From Anaerolineae bacterium CG2_30_64_16 (lineage in GTDB: Bacteria; Chloroflexota; Anaerolineae; CG2-30-64-16), in NCBI GenBank assembly GCA_001871755.1, contig MNXL01000046.1, positions 1 through 22,960 of the forward strand: 22,960 nucleotides of DNA. Reading direction: 5' to 3'. Position 1 is the stretch's first letter. Every line of letters starts with the position of its first letter. This document shows positions 15,104 to 22,604 of the stretch, piece by piece. A program made the position numbers and the translations under genes. The notes under the pieces were generated by a model. That model did no database searches and was not told where the DNA came from. It saw only the letters and a list, made by a program, of their open reading frames with translations.

Positions 15104-16188
15104 TGCCAAAGACGATGCGTGCGCTCGTCCTGCCGGGTCCCGGCAAGTTCGAAGTGCAGGACGTGCCCGTGCCGGCGCCGGGGCCGGGCGAAGTGCTGTG
15201 CCAGATCCGGGCCGTCGCGATCTGCGGCAGCGACCCGGAGATCCTGCGCGGCGACCTGGCTGGCGCCTGGCCGCCCGCCTACCCCTTCATCCCCGGCCAC
15301 GAATGGTCGGGCGAGGTGGTGGCGGTCGGCGAGGACGTGCTGGATTTCAGGCCGGGGGATCGGGTGGCCGGCGAAGCGCACAAAGGGTGCGGCCACTGTG
15401 ATAACTGCCTGAAGGGCCGTTACACCCTCTGCCTGAACTACGGTCGGCCCGAGCAGGGCCACCGCCATTATGGTTTCATCACCAACGGCGCCTACGCCCA
15501 ATATAACGTCTACTCGATCAAGAGCATCCACAAGATGCCGAAGAATGTGTCTTTCCGCGAGGGCGCCCTGGTCGACACCGCGGGGGTCGCGCTGCACGGC
15601 ATGGAGCTGACCGGCATCACTCCGGGGGGCACGGTGGCCGTGATCGGGCCTGGCCCCATCGGGCTGATCACCATGCGGATGGCCAGGGCGCTGGGCGCGG
15701 CCCGGGTGATCATGGTCGGCCGGCGCTCCCGGTTGCAGGCGGCCGCCGCGCTAGGCGCCGACGTGCTGGTCGACTTCGAGCAGACCGACCCGGTGGCGGC
15801 TGTGTGGGCCGCCACCGGCGGGCTGGGCGTCGACGAGGCGTTCGAGTGTTCGGGGGCAAAAGGCACCTTCGATCAGGCGGTCAGGATGGTCCGCAAGGGC
15901 GGGTCCGTGGGATTGGTGGGCGTGCCGCCCGATCACGTGATCGAGGCGCTGCCGTTCAAATACATCGTCCACAACGAGATCCTGATCACCGGGTCGCGCG
16001 CCAACCCGAATGTCGCCGGCAAGATCCTGAACCTGGTCGCGACGGGGCAGCTCAACCTCAAGGACCTGATCAGCCACGTCTATCCGCTGGAACAGTTCAA
16101 AGAGGCGTTGGAGACCTTTGTGACCCGCCGCGATGGCGCAATCAAAATCGTGATCGAGCCCAACGGGCCGGAAGGGATTCTTCTCTGA
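15100..16188 (+). CDS. Zinc-dependent medium-chain dehydrogenase, paralogue of the first gene
   Basis: A 362-aa MDR-superfamily sugar/polyol dehydrogenase. Catalytic zinc residues are Cys42 (AICGSD) and His67-Glu68; structural-zinc Cys97, Cys100, Cys103 and Cys111 fall at exactly the same positions as in the 117-1196 protein. The two share long matches such as HKGCG, GRYT, CLNYG and GHRHYGF. The Rossmann motif is GPGPIGL; the second strand ends in VGRRSR, whose arginines could favour NADP. ATG 15100 overlaps the transketolase stop; ATG 15103 is an alternative. Two related dehydrogenases in one locus suggest oxidation of two different intermediates or of two related substrates. Confidence 0.94.
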   Translation: MMPKTMRALVLPGPGKFEVQDVPVPAPGPGEVLCQIRAVAICGSDPEILRGDLAGAWPPAYPFIPGHEWSGEVVAVGEDVLDFRPGDRVAGEAHKGCGHCDNCLKGRYTLCLNYGRPEQGHRHYGFITNGAYAQYNVYSIKSIHKMPKNVSFREGALVDTAGVALHGMELTGITPGGTVAVIGPGPIGLITMRMARALGAARVIMVGRRSRLQAAAALGADVLVDFEQTDPVAAVWAATGGLGVDEAFECSGAKGTFDQAVRMVRKGGSVGLVGVPPDHVIEALPFKYIVHNEILITGSRANPNVAGKILNLVATGQLNLKDLISHVYPLEQFKEALETFVTRRDGAIKIVIEPNGPEGILL

Positions 16189-16202
16189 AAATCGCCCACC
16201 TA

Positions 16203-16279
16203 CCCTCAACTCCCTCCCTGTCAGGGAAGGGGAGCGCCGGTCTCCCCCTCTCCTGTGAGGAGAGGGGGCGGGGGTGAGG
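16203..16279. repeat. CT/GA-rich palindromic repeat unit
   Basis: A mosaic palindrome follows the dehydrogenase gene. Its strongest part is a perfect 11-bp stem, CCCCCTCTCCT (16244-16254) with AGGAGAGGGGG (16258-16268), and a GTG loop. A smaller CCCTG/CAGGG stem lies at about 16216-16226, and CCTCA ... TGAGG brackets the whole. I recall similar CCCTCTCC/GGAGAGGG palindromes as common dispersed intergenic repeats in many bacterial genomes. It may also act as a terminator without a T-tract. Confidence 0.75.
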
Positions 16280-16320
16280 TTTTCATCCCCGCGGCGCGCG
16301 GCACACCGAGAATCGCCCGG

Positions 16321-16353
16321 ACGTGCCAGGCACTTGCGAAGTGCCTGGCACGT
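16321..16353. repeat. Perfect 15-bp stem hairpin of the TGCCTGGCA type
   Basis: ACGTGCCAGGCACTT (16321-16335) and AAGTGCCTGGCACGT (16339-16353) form a perfect 15-bp stem with a GCG loop, 24 bases before the lactonase start. I recall TGCCAGGCA/TGCCTGGCA hairpins as dispersed REP-like repeats. Here it would lie in the lactonase mRNA leader, so it may also influence expression. Confidence 0.85.
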
Positions 16354-16377
16354 GGTGACTTTCATGGTCAGGTGAAG

Positions 16378-17484
16378 ATGGCACAGTACAGGTTCGTGTT
16401 CGTCGGCACGTATACGGAGCCGATCCTATTCGGCACGGGGCAGGTACTCCATGGCAAGGGCCGCGGTATCCATGTCTTCCGCTTCGATGTCGCCTCAGGG
16501 GCGTTGGAACCTTGTTGTCTGGCAACAGGCGTCCGCAACCCGTCCTATCTGGCCATCCATCCGTCGCATCGCTATCTGTACGCAGTCAACGAACACAAGG
16601 AGTTCGAGGGACGCGCCAGCGGCGCGATTAGCGCGTTCACGCCGGATCCGGAAAGCGGGCGATTGACCTTCATCAACCAGAAGGCCACGCATGGCGCCGA
16701 TCCTTGCTACCTGGCGGTGACGAAGACGGGGGACTGGGTCCTGGTGGCCAACTTTGCCAGCGGAAGCGTCTGTGTGCTGCCGATCCGGCCGGATGGGTCC
16801 CTGGGTGATGCCAGCGAAGTGGTCCAGCACCAGGGCCGCAGCATCGATCCCAGACGACAGGCCGGGCCCCACGCCCACGCCGTCACCCTGGACAACCAGG
16901 AGCGGTTCGTCTTCGTTCCCGATCTCGGGCTAGACAAGGTGATGGTGTACGAGCTGGATGCCGCGCACGGCACGCTGAAACCGCACGCTCCGCCTTGGAC
17001 CGCGGTGCGCCCCGGCGCGGGCCCACGCCAGGTCGTGATGCACCCTGGGGGCCGGTTCGCGTATCTCACCAACGAGTTGAATTCGACGATGACGGCATTC
17101 CGCTACGACGGCGAGCGGGGCGCCCTTGAGGAGATCCAGACCCTCCCAACGCTGCCCGAGGAGTTCGAGGGCCACAGTAGCTGCGCCGAGGTACAGATCT
17201 CGCCAGGGGGAGACCTGCTCTACGGGTCGAATCGTGGGCACGACTCGTTGGTGGTCTACGCGGTCGACCAGAACAAGGGGACGCTCACGCGCATCGGCCA
17301 CGTCGGCACGCGAGGCAAGATCCCCAGGGGCTTCACGGTCGATCCCGAGGGCAACTGGCTCATCGTGGCGAACCAGGACTCGGATAACCTGGCGGTCTTT
17401 CGCGTCGATCACGGCAGCGGCAGCCTGATCCCTACCGGCGACCCCATCGACGTGCCGACGCCGGTGTGCGTGAAGGTGCTCTAA
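16378..17484 (+). CDS. YbhE/Pgl-type lactonase (seven-bladed beta-propeller)
   Basis: A 368-aa protein of the 6-phosphogluconolactonase/carboxy-cis,cis-muconate cyclase (YbhE) family. Typical blade motifs are clear: VFVGTYTE at the N-terminus, PHAHAVTLD and FVFVPDLGLDKVMVYELD, then GPRQVVMHPGGRFAYLTNEL, LPEEFEGHSSCAEVQISP, YGSNRGHDSLVVY and PRGFTVDPEGNWLIVANQ. It probably opens a sugar lactone made by a dehydrogenase of this locus; phosphorylated and free lactones are both known in the family. I chose ATG 16378 because homologues begin a few residues before FVFVGTYT; a GGTGA lies just upstream. It is 36 bases before the next gene. Confidence 0.94.
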   Translation: MAQYRFVFVGTYTEPILFGTGQVLHGKGRGIHVFRFDVASGALEPCCLATGVRNPSYLAIHPSHRYLYAVNEHKEFEGRASGAISAFTPDPESGRLTFINQKATHGADPCYLAVTKTGDWVLVANFASGSVCVLPIRPDGSLGDASEVVQHQGRSIDPRRQAGPHAHAVTLDNQERFVFVPDLGLDKVMVYELDAAHGTLKPHAPPWTAVRPGAGPRQVVMHPGGRFAYLTNELNSTMTAFRYDGERGALEEIQTLPTLPEEFEGHSSCAEVQISPGGDLLYGSNRGHDSLVVYAVDQNKGTLTRIGHVGTRGKIPRGFTVDPEGNWLIVANQDSDNLAVFRVDHGSGSLIPTGDPIDVPTPVCVKVL

Positions 17485-17520
17485 CTGCAATACCCTTTGA
17501 CATTGAATCAGAGAGGTGTT

Positions 17521-18474
17521 ATGTCAAACAAAAACAAAGTCGCGATCATCGGCGCGGGCATGATGGGCCCGGGCATTGCCGCGCGTGCCGCGCTGGCCGG
17601 CCATCCGACCGTGCTGATCGACGTTTCACAGGAGCGCGCCGAGGCGGGCGTGGAGAAGGCGTTGGCCGCGATGCAGCAACTGCTCGACAACGGGCTGGCC
17701 GAATCTGATCAGACCCAGCGCGCCATAGAACGGCTGGTCGCGGCCCCGGCGCTGGCCCCCCACCTCGCGGACACCTTCCTGATCATCGAGGCGGTCAGCG
17801 AAAACCTGGCGCTCAAACAGCAGATCTTCACAGAGCTGGACGCCCTGGCCCCCGCGGACGTGATCATCGCCAGCAACACTTCCGGGCTGCGTATCACCGA
17901 CATCGCCGCGCACACGGCGCATCCCGAGCGGACCGTGACCACGCACTTCTGGTTTCCGGCCCACCTGGTGCCCCTGGTGGAGGTGGTGATGGGTGATCGG
18001 ACCGCGGAGGCCGTGGCGGTCAAGGTGAAGGAGCTGCTGATCGGTTGGGGCAAGGCGCCGGTGATCGTCCGCAAGGATTTGCCCGGCCAGCTCGCCAACC
18101 GCATCCTGCAAGCAATCCTCCGCGAGGCGACCAACATCGTCGGCATGGGTTTGGCCACGCCGGAGGACGTAGACACCGCGGTCAAGATGGGCATGGGCAT
18201 CCGCTTCCCCGCGTGGGGGCCGCTGGAACACATCGACGCGGTGGGGCTGGACCTGGCGCTGTCCGTCCAAAAGGACGTGTTGCCAGGGCTCTGCAACGAC
18301 CCGCAGCCGGTCCAGTCGTTCTGTGACCTGGTCGAAGCTGGCCACCTGGGTCACAAGACCGGCCGCGGGTTCTACGACTGGCGCACCAAGGACATGGCCG
18401 CGTTGAGCGCCGGTCGAGACCGCTTCATCATCGAGGCGCTGCGCGTCTTGCAGGCAGGGGAAGGACCCGAATAA
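17521..18474 (+). CDS. 3-hydroxyacyl-CoA dehydrogenase-like oxidoreductase
   Basis: A 317-aa NAD-dependent enzyme with the two-domain HADH fold. GAGMMG at 11-16 and Asp34 mark an NAD-preferring Rossmann fold. The catalytic pair is visible as His142 (THFWFPAH) and Glu154 (PLVEVV), spaced as in known HADHs, with SNTSGL and the C-terminal-domain helix NRILQAILREATNIV also present. The family includes 3-hydroxybutyryl-CoA dehydrogenase but also L-gulonate 3-dehydrogenase and other enzymes acting on free hydroxy acids. With a lactonase and a LarA-type protein beside it and no CoA-ligase or thiolase, a sugar-acid 3-dehydrogenase role is the better guess. GAGAGGTG supports ATG 17521. Confidence 0.93.
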   Translation: MSNKNKVAIIGAGMMGPGIAARAALAGHPTVLIDVSQERAEAGVEKALAAMQQLLDNGLAESDQTQRAIERLVAAPALAPHLADTFLIIEAVSENLALKQQIFTELDALAPADVIIASNTSGLRITDIAAHTAHPERTVTTHFWFPAHLVPLVEVVMGDRTAEAVAVKVKELLIGWGKAPVIVRKDLPGQLANRILQAILREATNIVGMGLATPEDVDTAVKMGMGIRFPAWGPLEHIDAVGLDLALSVQKDVLPGLCNDPQPVQSFCDLVEAGHLGHKTGRGFYDWRTKDMAALSAGRDRFIIEALRVLQAGEGPE

Positions 18475-18553
18475 TACTTTGATCGAGCGAGTCTGACACC
18501 GCTTCCCGAGGACTCTCCCGTCTTTTTTGGATGCCAGACCTCTGAAATCACTC

Positions 18554-18665
18554 GGATTCTGTGAGAGAATCCCATTGGACAAACGAATGACGTGGCGGCT
18601 GAGCACACGCATCAAGCGCCGCGCTTCCTGCGGCCAGCGAACCTGCTGGCCGCGATTCAATGGGA
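18554..18665 (+). promoter_or_regulatory. Nested inverted repeats in the leader of the DUF3105 gene
   Basis: Three inverted repeats lie between the oxidoreductase and DUF3105 genes: GGATTCT (18554-18560)/AGAATCC (18566-18572); GCGGCCAGC (18630-18638)/GCTGGCCGC (18645-18653), a perfect 9-bp stem with a 6-nt loop; and TCCCATTG (18570-18577)/CAATGGGA (18658-18665). The last overlaps the first by three bases, encloses the second and runs into the probable ribosome-binding site. A TCTTTTTT run at about 18523 could end the upstream transcript, though no strong stem precedes it. Confidence 0.45.
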
Positions 18666-18673
18666 GAAACATT

Positions 18674-19258
18674 GTGAGCAAACGACAGGCATCCCTACCC
18701 AAGCCGGCGCGCGCAAAGCGCGCCGACTCGCGTCCCTGGCGCGGATCGCCGGGGGTCTGGATCCTCGGCGGCGTGCTGGTGGTCATCCTGGTCGCAGCCG
18801 GGGTGTGGTTGGCCACCCGCTCGACCACGCCGGTCACGCCCGGTCAACGCGTGCCGATCCAGGGCCAGCAACACATCGCCCCTGGCCAGACACATCCAGC
18901 CTACAATTCCGACCCGCCGACCTCAGGCTGGCACTTTGACACACCGCTTCCGGCCGGCTTCTACGAGGAGCCGGCGCCCGACGAGCAAGTGATCCACAAC
19001 CTGGAACATGGACACGTGGTGATCTCCTACGATTGCAGCAAGCTGGCCGACTGCGCGGGCACGCAGGCGCAGATCCGCCAGCTTGTAGAGCGCTATCGCA
19101 ATTGGAAAGTCACGGCCGTGCCGCGGCAGAACGCCGACACCGCCATCGCCCTGACGGCCTGGGGCTGGATCGACAAGCTGGACGGCTTCGACGAAGCGCG
19201 CATCACGGCCTTCATCGATGCATGGCGGGATCGCGGGCCAGAAGACACGCATGACTGA
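18674..19258 (+). CDS. DUF3105 membrane-anchored protein
   Basis: A 194-aa protein with a basic N-terminus (about residues 3-23), one transmembrane helix (about 28-46) and an extracytoplasmic DUF3105 domain. The hallmark motifs are AYNSDPPTSGWHF, then VIHNLEHGHVVISYDC. Two Cys (in YDCSKLADC) could form a disulfide. GTG 18674 is chosen because GGGAGAAAC precedes it; the frame extends upstream to TTG 18527 but that part looks non-coding. DUF3105 function is not established as far as I know; conserved His residues suggest metal or ligand binding. It follows the catabolic block after 199 bases and probably is a separate unit with the next small ORF. Confidence 0.9.
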   Translation: MSKRQASLPKPARAKRADSRPWRGSPGVWILGGVLVVILVAAGVWLATRSTTPVTPGQRVPIQGQQHIAPGQTHPAYNSDPPTSGWHFDTPLPAGFYEEPAPDEQVIHNLEHGHVVISYDCSKLADCAGTQAQIRQLVERYRNWKVTAVPRQNADTAIALTAWGWIDKLDGFDEARITAFIDAWRDRGPEDTHD

Positions 19259-19388
19259 CGCCACACCGCCGATGAAGGGCGTGATCGTCGGGTTACTGGC
19301 GGTCGCCATCGTGGCGTCGCTGGTGCGGGCGCGGCGGCAGGATCTCCAGGCGCGTGCAGGGTTGGATGCCGCGGCCGCGGAGAGCTGA
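19251..19388 (+). CDS. 45-aa small membrane protein overlapping the DUF3105 gene
   Basis: An ORF of 45 codons whose ATG lies 8 bases inside the end of the DUF3105 gene (ATGACTGA). It encodes a short polar start, a hydrophobic stretch (about residues 11-25, VIVGLLAVAIVASLV), then RARRQ and an Ala-rich tail, consistent with a single-helix membrane protein. I recognise no family. The start/stop overlap and the hydrophobic segment followed by positive charges support it; the small size leaves doubt. Confidence 0.5.
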   Translation: MTDATPPMKGVIVGLLAVAIVASLVRARRQDLQARAGLDAAAAES

Positions 19389-19402
19389 TCGCGGCAGACG
19401 CA

Positions 19403-19437
19403 CGCTGGCGCACGACCAAGGCAGTCATGCGCCAGCG
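19403..19437. terminator. Candidate bidirectional terminator between convergent units
   Basis: CGCTGGCGCA (19403-19412) and TGCGCCAGCG (19428-19437) form a perfect 10-bp stem with a 15-nt loop. It sits in the 71-base gap between the plus-strand small ORF and the end of the minus-strand repeat-protein gene. No T-run flanks it, so termination strength is uncertain. Confidence 0.55.
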
Positions 19438-19459
19438 GGATGCGAGGGGTCAAGTCGCG

Positions 19460-21466
19460 TCAGGGCGCGGCCGCGAAGGTCACAAAGGCGTTGGCCTGGT
19501 ACGCGGAGGAGCCGCTGTTGTCGTTAGCCACCCGGCCGTTGAAGGTGTGCCGGATGGCGGCGTCACGCACCCACAGATCGAGCACGTAGCAGCAGTCGGT
19601 AAACGAGGCGCCCAGGTCCGTCATGTGGATATCCCGCAGGCGCACCGTCGTGAGGTCGGGGGTGGTGCCCGTGGTATCCGTGTTCTTGACGCCCGCGGTG
19701 CCGTCGTTCAGATCCCAGTAGTTGTGCGGGCCATAGCCAAAGCTGGCCGGGGGTGCGCCACCGCGCAGGATCAGGCTGAAGTTCCAGTAGTAGAGGTCGG
19801 CGAACTGACCCCAGGCCTGGAAGGTGCTGCTGCCGGCCGGGGCCTCGCCGCAGGCCGGCACGATGGCGCCGCCACCACCGCTCAGACGCACCTGCAGGCC
19901 ATCTGGGTAGGCGGCGATGGTGGGCAGTGTGTTGTCGAGCTGGAGATGGTGCTCGACCGGCTCGCGGTGCAGCGTCCCACCGCCGTCCTCCCACTCCAAC
20001 CAGAGTACGTAGTGGCCGTCCTTGTTGGCCGGCCCGAACCCTGCCTGATGATTGTTGGTGTCCCAGACCGCCAGGCGCAGGCCGGAGTTGGCGCACCCGG
20101 TGAGGGTACCGTCCTTGGCGTCCAGATAGTCGGAGGCGTCCATCCAACCGTTGGCGTCGGTGACCAGGCTGCCCGTCGGCAGACAGGCATTGATTGGCCA
20201 GCCGTGCCATTCGTAGAGCTGCCAGTTGGTGCGAATCCCGCTGGCTGCTCCAATGGCGGGCACGGCCGCGCCGTTCGGGCGGTAGCTCACCCGGAAGCGC
20301 GTCACCGCGCTATCGGGCAGGAAACCGTCGATCGGCACGTATTCGCCACACGGCCGGCGCGGCGGATCACCCGGCGGAGAGGTGGACAGGTTCGCCTTGT
20401 AGAGGCCGACGCCACCCCCGCCGATGGGGATCAGACCACCGTCGAAGTCTGCCACGGGCCGGTCACCACACATCGTCTGGATGTGAGGATCTTCCGGCGG
20501 CGTGCCGGGGCCAACCGGCGCCCACAGCGCGTCAAGGCCCAGGAAATCCGCCTTGGGCGCCCAGGCGCGGATCAAATCCTCGTTAGTAACGACGACACCA
20601 TTTCCGCCCTTCAAAATGTCACCATCGTTGAAGGCGGGTTCGCCGCGGAAGAGGATCTCCGTTGAGTAGTAGATGTTGGGGATCACGCTGTCAGGATCGG
20701 GCGTACGCACTGACGTCACGGCATCGAGACCGAAATCGACGCCGCGCTGGGGCAAGCCGGCCGGCACGCTGTTGGGCAACAGATTGCTGTTATGCGCCAC
20801 CACATAGCCGGTGGCCGCCAGCAAGTCACCATCCAGGATCGGCGCAGCTACGGCCGTCCAGTGAGTGCCTTCGATGGAGAACCAGATATCGATCCCATAG
20901 CGCTTGAGTTCCTGCTGCAAGCGATCCTGGCCCCAACCATCGGGGCCGATCTGCAGGACCAGGCCGGCGAAACTCATCAGCTTTTCGGGGGTCCCGATGA
21001 ACTGAACGGCATCGAGCCCGATGTCATAGGTGATCCCGAAGGGGGCCACCAACGCGGTATTCGGGATGATGCCACCGTTGGTGAAGAGCAGGTCGCCCGC
21101 GGTGAACTTCCCGAAGATGTCGTCCAGCTCGGTGGAGAACGCGACCAGCCGATCGGTGAAGTCCAGGATGTCCACAGCATCCAGGCCGAGGTCGGCGGCT
21201 GCCGCGCCGGCCGGGTTGAACTTCTGGAGCAGATCGGCGTTGCGGGCGCACAGCGTGCCGTTTGGACTGAGCAGGTCGCCATCAGAAATGTAGGGGTTGC
21301 CGTCGTAGGGCTCGCTCTTGCTCATCATGAAGTCCTCTTCGGTAGAGAAAGCGCCCCCACGACAGTTGTCGAGCGGATAGCTGGTCTGGGCATACGCCAC
21401 CCCGGGCAGGGTGAGCAGGCCCGCCACCAGGACAAGCAGCAGACCGAGGTTGAGAAGCCTGTACAT
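19460..21466 (-). CDS. Exported repeat protein A with four FSTE-DGDLL-GLDAV repeats
   Basis: A 668-aa exported protein of a family I do not recognise. Residues 1-26 are a signal peptide with an Ala-Tyr-Ala cleavage site. Residues about 40-315 hold four degenerate repeats, each with an F/Y-S-T/I-E motif, then DGD(L/I)L (near residues 60, 122, 210 and 279), then GLDA (near 92, 150, 243 and 308). Residues about 320-668 are a separate region rich in Gly, Trp and aromatic residues with several Cys (LYEWHGWP, VLWLEWEDGGG, DCCYVLDLWVRDAA), probably beta-structured. ATG 21466 is preceded by GGAGGGA; the open frame extends to 21529 but that would bury the signal peptide. It lies 59 bases downstream of its paralogue, in the same operon. 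Surface or extracellular binding is a guess. Confidence 0.88.
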   Translation of the reverse strand: MYRLLNLGLLLVLVAGLLTLPGVAYAQTSYPLDNCRGGAFSTEEDFMMSKSEPYDGNPYISDGDLLSPNGTLCARNADLLQKFNPAGAAAADLGLDAVDILDFTDRLVAFSTELDDIFGKFTAGDLLFTNGGIIPNTALVAPFGITYDIGLDAVQFIGTPEKLMSFAGLVLQIGPDGWGQDRLQQELKRYGIDIWFSIEGTHWTAVAAPILDGDLLAATGYVVAHNSNLLPNSVPAGLPQRGVDFGLDAVTSVRTPDPDSVIPNIYYSTEILFRGEPAFNDGDILKGGNGVVVTNEDLIRAWAPKADFLGLDALWAPVGPGTPPEDPHIQTMCGDRPVADFDGGLIPIGGGGVGLYKANLSTSPPGDPPRRPCGEYVPIDGFLPDSAVTRFRVSYRPNGAAVPAIGAASGIRTNWQLYEWHGWPINACLPTGSLVTDANGWMDASDYLDAKDGTLTGCANSGLRLAVWDTNNHQAGFGPANKDGHYVLWLEWEDGGGTLHREPVEHHLQLDNTLPTIAAYPDGLQVRLSGGGGAIVPACGEAPAGSSTFQAWGQFADLYYWNFSLILRGGAPPASFGYGPHNYWDLNDGTAGVKNTDTTGTTPDLTTVRLRDIHMTDLGASFTDCCYVLDLWVRDAAIRHTFNGRVANDNSGSSAYQANAFVTFAAAP

Positions 21467-21525
21467 GGTATTCCCTCCAACACAACCAAGGGGATGTCTC
21501 ACCAACTGGAGTAGTCCGCGGCGGG

Positions 21526-22539
21526 TCATGGCGTCACCCCCAAGAATCGCTTCAAGATCATGGGCAGGAACTTGTCTCGTTGAGGTTGCGCGTCCAGGCG
21601 GATATAGAGCGCGTCGGTGCCGAGAAAGTCCGCTTTCGGTTCAAAAGGCTTGTAGAGGTCTTCATCGTGAATGGCGATTCCGTCCCCCACCTTCAGCACA
21701 TCGCCGTCGGTGAAGGCCAGCTCACCGCGATAGAGGATCTCTGTGGAGAAGCGCCCATCCCGCAGTTCGGTCGACCGGCTGGCGGTGAAGCCATCCAGCC
21801 CGAAGTCGACGCCGCGGTTCGGCAGCCCGGCCGGTACGGCGTTCGGCAGCAGGGCGGCGTTGCTCAGGACGATCGACCCGTGCGCCGCGGAGAGCAGGTC
21901 ACCGTCGTAGATCGATACGGTGGCGGCGCGCAGCACGGTGCCTTCGATAGAGAACCAGATGTCAATGCCGTTGCGCCGGAGCTCGCCGCTCAGTTTGCCG
22001 GGATCGCGCAGCCACTCATCTCGCGAGATGGCCGTGGCAGTCTGGTTGAACGCCAGGATGCCATCGCGCGTCCCGACGAAGTGCACTGCATCGAGTCCGC
22101 GGTCCCCCTGCACCTGGAACAAGGTGAGGAGAACCTGGTTGGGGATCACGGCGCCCCAGGTGGTCAGCAGGTCGCCGGCGCTGAAGCGCTTGCTGGGATC
22201 GTTCAGCTCGGTGGAGAAGGCAACCAACACCCGCTCGACGTCGAGGACGTCCACGGCATCCAGCCCGAGATCGACCTGGAGATCCCAGACGCGCAGCAGT
22301 TCCCGGTTGCGCATGCACACGCCCCCGGAACCGCTCAGCAGGTCGCCGTCAGAGATGATCGGGTTGCCATCCACGGGCACAGGCCCTTGGGTCAGGAAAT
22401 CTTCTTCGGTGGAGTAAGCGATGTCTTTGCAGGCGACCAGGGAGCCGGTCGTCTGCCCTACGACCTGGTTGTTGTCGATGAGAAACGCGATGGAGAGCAG
22501 GATCAACAGCAGGGGTAGCCAAATGGAGAGCTTACGCAT
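21526..22539 (-). CDS. Exported repeat protein B, paralogue of protein A
   Basis: A 337-aa exported protein with an N-terminal hydrophobic signal or anchor (about residues 4-22) and the same four-repeat region as protein A: DGD(L/V)L near residues 62, 119, 211 and 276 and GLDA-type motifs near 90, 148, 246 and 306. Shared stretches include STEEDF, DGDLLS, GIDIWFSIEG and the NRGVDFGLD-type segment. It lacks protein A's long C-terminal region and instead ends soon after FLPMILKRF, a tail I have seen in secreted Chloroflexota proteins. AAGGAGG sits upstream of ATG 22539 on the minus strand. Function unknown; no enzyme motif is visible. Confidence 0.9.
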   Translation of the reverse strand: MRKLSIWLPLLLILLSIAFLIDNNQVVGQTTGSLVACKDIAYSTEEDFLTQGPVPVDGNPIISDGDLLSGSGGVCMRNRELLRVWDLQVDLGLDAVDVLDVERVLVAFSTELNDPSKRFSAGDLLTTWGAVIPNQVLLTLFQVQGDRGLDAVHFVGTRDGILAFNQTATAISRDEWLRDPGKLSGELRRNGIDIWFSIEGTVLRAATVSIYDGDLLSAAHGSIVLSNAALLPNAVPAGLPNRGVDFGLDGFTASRSTELRDGRFSTEILYRGELAFTDGDVLKVGDGIAIHDEDLYKPFEPKADFLGTDALYIRLDAQPQRDKFLPMILKRFLGVTP

Positions 22540-22604
22540 GGTACCTCCTTGCGTGATGGGTCGAACGTCCGCAGTCCGACGATTGGGAATGTCGCGTTCA
22601 ACGA

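Noticed and set aside
17521..18474. Fatty-acid or butyrate metabolism role for the HADH-like gene
   Set aside because: No thiolase, enoyl-CoA hydratase or acyl-CoA ligase in the window; sugar-acid context fits better, though not proven.
19427..20665. Plus-strand open frame of 412 codons opposite repeat protein A (and 21580-22518 opposite protein B)
   Set aside because: The minus-strand reading gives signal peptides, ribosome-binding sites and two matching paralogues; the plus frames are Val/Gly/Arg-rich without signals.
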